Below, piece by piece: positions 57,501 to 64,000 of a stretch of 64,000 nucleotides of DNA. The DNA comes from Halicephalobus mephisto. Taxonomy: Eukaryota; Nematoda; Chromadorea; Rhabditida; Panagrolaimidae. The stretch lies in the NCBI GenBank assembly GCA_009193035.1, contig SWDT01000060.1:310001-374000 (forward strand), written 5' to 3'. The position numbers and the translations under genes were made by a program. The notes beneath the pieces were generated by a model. It saw only the letters and a program-made list of their open reading frames with translations. It did not search any database and had not been told where the DNA came from. Positions within the stretch are counted from its first letter, which is position 1. Every line of letters begins with the position of its first letter.

Positions 57501-60500
57501 TTCCTCGAATTCTCATGGTCTTAGAATGTTCTGTAAAAGTCTTCAAGTTATGTGGGCTGTGGATCTTCAGACAAGTTCTAGTAAATCTATGGATGGAATT
57601 CATAGGAAACCAAAAACTGCGTGGAAAACTTCTGTTTTATCTATTCAATTGGAAAATGCTCAAATTAGACTATATGGAGCTGATCGTCAACCAGAACCGG
57701 GAGATTTGGATCCTAGTGAAGATGATAAAGCTTTTTTTGTTGGATTATCGAGGTTGAATTATGATAGAGAAACAAATGGATCGAGGGATTTGACGAATTG
57801 GAATATGTCTGATCAGCAATTTTTTGAAGATGCTAGTAATCTTCCGGCTATTCATAGGATTACTGTACATGATTTGAGAGCGTCTTGGACAGTGGCAAAT
57901 CGTGATACTTGTTTGGCAATTATGGAAGGTTTTCAAAAAGCTTATTTGCTTCAAAAAGTTCTAAGTAATGATGCAATGAAAATTTTGGAATTTGATGATA
58001 CAAATGATAATCAAAAAAATCAACAAAATAATTTAAGAATTGGACATGTTAGAAATTCATCAGATATACCTGAAAAAAGTCCAACAAAAATTAGAAATTT
58101 GGGAGATGGAGATAAAATTCATGGACAACTTCATAGTACATTGTCATCTACTTTTGAGGATGGTGGAGCTCAATCTTTATTGTGGAAATTGGTAGATGAA
58201 GCAGAAACGAATTTGGTGGCATATAGTGAGGATTCAGTAGAACCTCCGAAAGATAGTCTTCATGGTGTTTCATTATGTAGTAAGAAGGATGTTATTCAAA
58301 ATAATTGGCAAATTGATCTTCTTAATAGTCAAGTTGTATTGAATGGATATGAAAAAGATGGATTTATTGTTATGACTGCTGCTAGAGCATCAGTAACACA
58401 GAAAGTTCATTTGCCGGTTTGGAGAAATGCTCAATTATTATTGAAAAAATCATGGACAGCAATGTTGAGTGGAATGCAATATTTTGCTCCTCTTGTTATT
58501 GGAAAATCGTCATCAATAAATAGAAGTCAATTTAGATGGCTAAGTAAGGATGTTATTGAAGAAAAAGTTTCAGATGCAAATGTAAATGATAAAATAGATA
58601 ATTTTTCTGCAACAGGTGAAGCTGTTGGAGGTGTTGTTGTTGATCCTTCAAGTCCAGGAAGTACAGATAGAGAATTACAACTTCAACGAGTGGCTTCTAG
58701 ATGTAGTTGTCAAATGTTTTTTGTTTTTTTCAGTGATATTTTAAATATTGAAAAATTTGAAAAATTTCTTATTCCAAAAATTAACGAATCTTCAAAAGAT
58801 CCAAAATGGTTTGATCGTCAAGATGATGTAGATTGTTTTACTTTGAAACACAACATGCTTCAAGTATGTACAAATGCAGAACAATATGAAATGATTTTGG
58901 ATATTGTTAATAATTTAGTTTTATTTGTTGATCCAAAAAAGAAACAAGCAGAAGAAGAAAGAAGAAGATTATGGTTTAAATTGGCGAAAATTTCAAAAGA
59001 TGAAGTTAAAATTTCAATTGAAATAATGCAAAAAGAATTACGAGAAATAGTAGCAATAATAAGATCATTAGAAAGAGAAATATATTTTTTAAATCGTCAA
59101 TTAAGTTTAGATGAACAAGATTTAATTGAAGAAAATGAAATTTTAAAAAAAGAAATAGAAGATTGTAAATTGAAACAAATATCATTAATAGATGAATTAG
59201 CAAGAACAATATCGTGTTTTAAAGAACGTGAAATGGAAGAAATATCAGAACTTCATAGACAACAAGCCCTTCAGCATGATGATGAACAAAGTCTTATTGC
59301 TAGGAGATTTGAAGTTTGTTTTGAAGATGCAATTTGGGCTTTGACTGAAAATGATGGACAATTGTCAATTACAGAAATGCAAATAAGAAATTTTTTATAT
59401 ACTAGAACTGCAAGAATAGACAATAGTGGAGAACATTTGTTAGAAGTTAGAACGGTGAAAGTTATAAATTTAATGCCAGATTGTAAATATAGAGAAGTAT
59501 TGGCGAGACTTCCGAATTCAGAAGGTAATGCTACGGATAATACTCCTGCTGTAAGGTTGATATGTAGGGAATTACCGCCGGTTGGAGGAATATCGGTGAA
59601 AGAACATTTTGAAGTTAATATTGTACCTATGCATGTTCAGATGACTTTTAAATTTTATTCGAAAATGATGGCATTCTTTTTTCCTAATAGAAATATAGGA
59701 AGTGCTGATCAACAAAATTTGGATTTGGATGATAATCAAGTACAAGTTGTATATCAACCGTTTTCATTAACGAAGAAAATTAAAGGAGCTGTTAATGGAT
59801 CCTTTAGAACGAAAATGACTACGGTACCTGGAACACATTCGGATGAAATAGATAAAATGAAAGAAAGAGCAGAAAAAAATAATGTTTTTGTATATATTAT
59901 TATTCCTCAAGTTACATTTGTGGTGACATATAGAGGTGGAAAAGAAAAAAATTTGGAAGATGTGGATAGAGTGTTGTTGACAATTCCGGTTTGTGAATAT
60001 CATGATAAAAATTGGACATGGTTGGATTTGGCTTTGGCGTTGAAACAGAGATGTAGAAGAACGTTGTTACAACAATTTATGGCACAGAAATTGTTTAGAA
60101 ATAGAACGCAAGGATCGGAGAGAACAACGACGTTGGAACCGGTGGATGAAGAAGAGAAGAAAAGAATTGTTTTAGGAGCAACGGTTTGTTTTGGATTTTT
60201 TAGAATTGGTGGATTTGGAATAATTTGGGATTTTTGGGATATTAGAAATTTGGTAATTTTAGGGGATTTTAATTTTTGGAAGTTTTGAATTTGGAAAAAT
60301 TGAATTTTTTTATTTTTTAGAATTAGTAGATTTAGAATAATTTGGGATTTTTAGGATATTAGAAATTTGGTAATTTTAGGGGATTTTAATTTTTGGAAGT
60401 TTTGAATTTGGAAAAATTGAATTTTTTTATTTTTTAGAATTAGTAGATTTAGAATAGGTTGGGATTTTTTTGGTTTAAAAAATTTATTGCTTTATAAATT

Positions 60501-60656
60501 TCGAAATTAAAAACACGAAAGTTCTCGATAGTTTTAAAATTTGGAGAAATTTTTGAATTTCTTTTTTTCTAAAAACACTAAAAAATTTTAATTTTAGTTT
60601 TAAAAATTATTTTTCAGACTCCTGTTTCCAAGAGTAAGAAGAAGTCAAAAGCATAA
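51599..60656 (+). CDS. Bridge-like lipid transfer protein BLTP2 (Hobbit/KIAA0100/FMP27 family)
   Basis: Seven exons (51599-53095, 53460-54058, 54462-55337, 55648-56149, 56357-56832, 57444-60183, 60618-60656) join in phase to about 2242 aa, almost exactly the human KIAA0100 length. The N terminus is an ER-type anchor ([17 protein letters not shown]). Family landmarks: [66 protein letters not shown] followed by [10 protein letters not shown], and the GFWDK-type motif [15 protein letters not shown]. The late part has a coiled coil ([20 protein letters not shown]) and a basic end (SKSKKKSKA). These proteins form a long hydrophobic groove that moves lipids between ER and plasma membrane. Codons are strongly A/T-ended (AGA, GAA, ATT), unlike kal-1 or the collagen. 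It starts 305 bp after the ZIP stop. Confidence 0.88.
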
Positions 60657-60780
60657 TATGGGTTTTAATTTATTTCTATTATGTGGAAAATTCTCGATGT
60701 GTATGATACTGTAGAGCTTTATTAATTTTTAACTGTTGTATTTTGTCTAATATGAAGTAAAAACTAAAGTGAAAAGTGCC

Positions 60781-61962
60781 TCAGGCATAGGGGACTTTGA
60801 TGTTGAGGACGATGGATCTGTAGAGATTCCAAGGCAGGATTCCCTTCGCTGCTAGGAGGAACTTGATTCTGGGGGGGATGACTACTAGACGACGATTTCG
60901 TTGAATTCCTTCTATGGCTTCTTGAGCGACTTTTTCTGGTGATAGTAACTTACTGTTGAAAGTATTGACATTGTTTATCATGGGTGTACTGACGAAAGAA
61001 GGACATACTGTAGTGAATTTTATTTCTGGATAACCTTGGGCTGTAGTTTCGTTTTCTAAAGCTTCCATTAAACCTATAACAGCGAATTTTGAAGTACAGT
61101 AATCGACTAATCCTGGTGCTCCTACTATCCCTCCGGCAGATGCTAAACATACAATGTGACCGGAACGTTTTTGGATCATTGATGGTAGGAATGATTTTAT
61201 TGTCCAGAAATGGGCTAATGTGTTTACTTGAAGTACTTTTTCTTTGTTTTCGTCTTTTCCATGAAGAAATCCTAAGGGTGTGTCGGTGATTATCCCGGCG
61301 TTGTTGAAAAGGATATCTATTGATCCGTGCGTTTTTATAATTGATTCTGCAGATGAATAGACGGAATCTTTGTCGGTTATGTCGATGACTTTTGTTTCGA
61401 CTTGGATACTGTATTCTTGACAAAGTTTTCTTGTTTCTTCGTTGGGTTTGTCGAAGAGATCCCAAAGAATAAGATTACAACCTTCTTGAGCGAATTTTAG
61501 CGCTATCTGACGACCAATACCCCCTCCGGCTCCTGTCACAAGAGCTCTCTGAAATTTATTTAAAATTAATTTTTTTTATTTTTAAAATTTAATTTTTTTT
61601 ATTTTTAAAATTAATTTATTTTTATTTTTGAAAATTAAAGTTATATTTAAAAAATTAAGTTTATTTAAAATTAAAATTTATGTTTGAAACTTAAAAATTT
61701 TATATTTTCCAAAATATAATAAAAAATTTAAATTTGAAAAAAAATAAATTTTAAAAATTAAATTTAAAAATAAATTTAAAAAAATTTAAAATTCAACTTT
61801 AAAAATCCTTACTTTTCCTTTTAAACTTTCTTTTTTCTGGATTGACAACGGAACAATATTCCTATATCCAGCATAAACGAAACTGACAACAACATACCAT
61901 ATCCATCCAATCACAAATCCGATATTAATCGAGTTATTCTTTTCAAATTCCGACTTTTTCAT
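60781..61962 (-). CDS. Short-chain dehydrogenase/reductase (SDR16C/RDH10-like)
   Basis: Two exons (61962-61813 and 61548-60781) join in phase 0 to 305 aa. The N terminus has a hydrophobic anchor (SINIGFVIGWIWYVVVSFVY), as in the retinol dehydrogenase/17-beta-HSD branch bound to ER or lipid droplets. The Rossmann nucleotide motif TGAGGGIGR follows, then NNAGI, the catalytic Ser (LASAGGIVG) and YCTSK with the catalytic Tyr and Lys. The C-terminal part (VVIPPRIKFLLAAKGILPWN) fits the same branch. It probably oxidises or reduces a lipid alcohol or steroid; substrate not known. It is convergent with the BLTP2 gene, 124 bp apart. Confidence 0.88.
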
Positions 61963-62226
61963 TTCAATATAATAAAAATAAAAATAAAATTCTATTCACC
62001 AAAAATCGTTTTCTATTTTATCGATAACGAACAACTTCAAAAAAAAAAAAGAAAAATCGATAAAAATTTTCCAAGTTCTTCATTCAAAATTTTCCCCATG
62101 TCAAGGTCGACTCGTTTTTGATCAATTTAATTTTTCCATCATTCTAATAAAACCACAGGATCAAAAAATCCATTTTCAGACATAATACAAAAAAAACAAA
62201 CATACAAGAAACAAAAATTTTTTAAA
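61963..62226. other. Short intergenic region
   Basis: 264 bp of AT-rich DNA containing the SDR promoter and the septin 3' end. No other feature. Confidence 0.4.
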
Positions 62227-64000
62227 TTAATTTCGATTAAAAATATTCAATGTACTTGATTTTTTTTTATTTTTTTCAGGTGGTGAATTTCTGCCAATAC
62301 TTGATCCAGAATCGTTAATTCCGGCTGCTTGTCTAAGTTGCGAACATTCTTCCATTAATTTCTGCAAACCACGATGTTTTTCTTCCAAAATTTTCTTATT
62401 TTCTTTATCAACTTCGTCCAAAGCCCTAGCACGGTCAATCAACTTCTGTTCTCTTGCGGCAGCTTTTTCAGCAAAAATTTTTTCCTTCGTTCCCCGGATT
62501 TCTTCTGCTTCTTTTTCTACAGTACGACGTTCTTGTTCCAATTGAGTAAAGGGATCACGATCAAGACTGCCTTTGGCTCCTTTTCTCATTTGTTGAAAAC
62601 GGAAATTTTCATAATGAACATCACGAGTAACGTTGATCAGATCGATGAGATTAGAACGGATAACCATGTCTCTCAGAGCCAGGAAGTCATTGTGGGTTAA
62701 ATTCTCGACTTCAACAGTTCCCCAGGCGTACTCACGGACACGAGTCCGACGACTCCCAGCATCGTTAAGCTTATTGGATCCAACAACCGCAAAGGGGATG
62801 CGTTTTCTGTTGTCTTCGATTTTGGGCATGTTCTTGACGTCAGAGTAACCCTGTTCTTGCTCAGGGAACTTATAGATGGAAATTTTGTGAGCTTCCAAAT
62901 CACGAATAACCTAAAAATTTTAATTTTAATTTTAAATTTAAAAAAAATTACATTTTGCTTGAAAAGTTGCATTTCAGCGGTGGTCAACGTGTCAGCTTTG
63001 GCGATGACGGGGATGATGTTGACTCTGTCCTGGAGGGCCTTCATGAATTCAACATCCAATTCCTTCAATCCATGACCAGTTGGAGCGATAAAGTAGAGAC
63101 AGAGATGGACACGATTGTCGCGGATACAAGCGCTTCTTTCAATTTTGGTTTCTTCAGCAAGATAATCGGCAAATTTTTGATCAACATGTTTGATGATCGG
63201 TTCCCAGCTAAAATACCAAATTTAAAAACACCCTATATACAGAACCTCACCAATTCGAGTTGTCGACAGAATCCCCGAATCCGGGAGTGTCGATGAAAGT
63301 ACAGTACAACTTGACATCCTTCTCGATCAGACAAACTGTTTTTTCTTCGATTTTCACAGTAGACGGAATGGGTATCTGTCTTGGAGTCGTGTCGTAAACT
63401 TCAGCGAGAAACAAAGAGTTAATAAACGTCGATTTTCCCAAACCAGATTGACCTGCAAATTAGCAATATTATTATTACAAATATTGAAAATAAATACTAT
63501 TGCGAAATTGTCTTGAAAAAATTTTTGAATTCAAACCTAAAGTAGCCTAAAATTTGTTTTTTACAATTTTTCAATTTTGCAAAACTTGATAATTAATAAA
63601 AATATTGCGAAATTGTCTTGAAAAAATTTTTGAATTCAAACCTAAAGTAGCCTAAAATTTGTTTTTTACAATTTTTCAATTTTACAAAACTTGATAATTA
63701 GTAAAAATAAATACTATTGCGAAATTTTTGAATTCAAACCTAAAGTAGCCTAAAATTTGTTTTTCACGGTGATTTCGTAATTAATTTCTTCAAAAACACA
63801 CCCTACTGAAGTGAGTCTACTGATTTTTTAATCTAAACATATAAGACATAAATCCTATATCCTTTATTGGAAAAACTAAAAATTATATAAAATCATTAAT
63901 GAAAATCACAACATCGAAAACGATCTTCAAAATTCGTTTTTCGGTTGTATCAGTGAAAAAACAAAAATTTGATATATGAAAACTCACCAACAACCATGAT
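62227..64000 (-). CDS. Septin GTPase, 5' end beyond the window
   Basis: Four exons are visible: 13 bases at 64000-63988, then 63452-63251, 63207-62952 and 62910-62227, all in phase, about 384 residues. The G1 P-loop is GQSGLGKST, completed across an intron. G3 is DTPGFGD, septin-specific NSNCWEPII follows, then [16 protein letters not shown] and G4 AKAD. The septin unique element runs through [36 protein letters not shown] and [14 protein letters not shown]-terminal coiled coil ([16 protein letters not shown] onward) and a Ser/Lys-rich tail end the protein. Septins form filaments at the cleavage furrow. C. elegans has unc-59 and unc-61; I do not choose between them. The first exon(s) lie past 64000. 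Confidence 0.92.
63497..63760. repeat. ~104-bp tandem repeat in septin intron
   Basis: ATTGCGAAATTGTCTTGAAA then AAACCTAAAGTAGCCTAAAA occurs at 63499 and 63603, with a shorter third copy near 63717 lacking the middle. It fills part of the intron between the first two visible septin exons. Confidence 0.85.

Noticed and set aside
57379..59209. Antisense frames across the large BLTP2 exon
   Set aside because: They are short shadows of the long, in-phase BLTP2 coding exon.

Overview
The window is animal nuclear DNA from a rhabditid-type nematode. It is AT-rich, its genes are cut by small introns with GTAAGT-type donors and TTTTCAG/TTTTAG acceptors, and it carries nematode-restricted families: Sre and Str-type chemoreceptors, a cuticle collagen and MATH/BTB genes. 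Conserved animal genes sit alongside them (THOC5, anosmin-1/KAL-1, an SLC6 transporter, GH99 endomannosidase, HP1, a ZIP transporter, the BLTP2/Hobbit lipid-transfer protein, an SDR and a septin). Gene models were built by hand from splice sites and reading phase. Family assignments rest on recalled signature motifs, not on searches.

Layout. 1-3470 is repeat DNA. 3795-6173 (+) encodes an Sre chemoreceptor. 6667-7550 holds a dead RTE-like retroelement tail and a small inverted-repeat element. 8173-11522 (+) is thoc-5 and 12389-13538 (-) a second chemoreceptor. 13539-15500 has no protein gene but contains two sequences resembling nematode spliced-leader RNA. 15790-19642 is a 3.85-kb element with 187-bp terminal inverted repeats. 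It carries an intact intronless gene for an unrecognised 535-aa protein and decayed pieces of Polinton/Maverick-type virus genes. 19643-21300 holds small transposon relics. 21478-22592 (-) encodes a small secreted cysteine-rich protein. 23158-32209 (-) is kal-1, with a 6-kb first intron full of hairpin repeats. 32210-36450 is satellite-like DNA. 36885-40583 (-) is an SLC6 transporter and 40978-41998 (-) a MATH/BTB protein, with a broken paralogue at 42826-43240. 43571-44797 (-) is a cuticle collagen and 46712-48227 (-) the endomannosidase. Then come HP1, ZIP and BLTP2 in tandem on the + strand (48706-60656), spaced like a nematode operon. An SDR (60781-61962, -) and a septin (62227 past the window end, -) close the window.

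The genes form no single pathway: this is ordinary gene territory interrupted by repeat-rich accessory DNA. The best candidate for something undescribed is the 15790-19642 element, which looks like a shrunken Polinton relative that has lost its replication and most structural genes but kept one long intact reading frame. The SL-RNA-like sequences just outside it come second.
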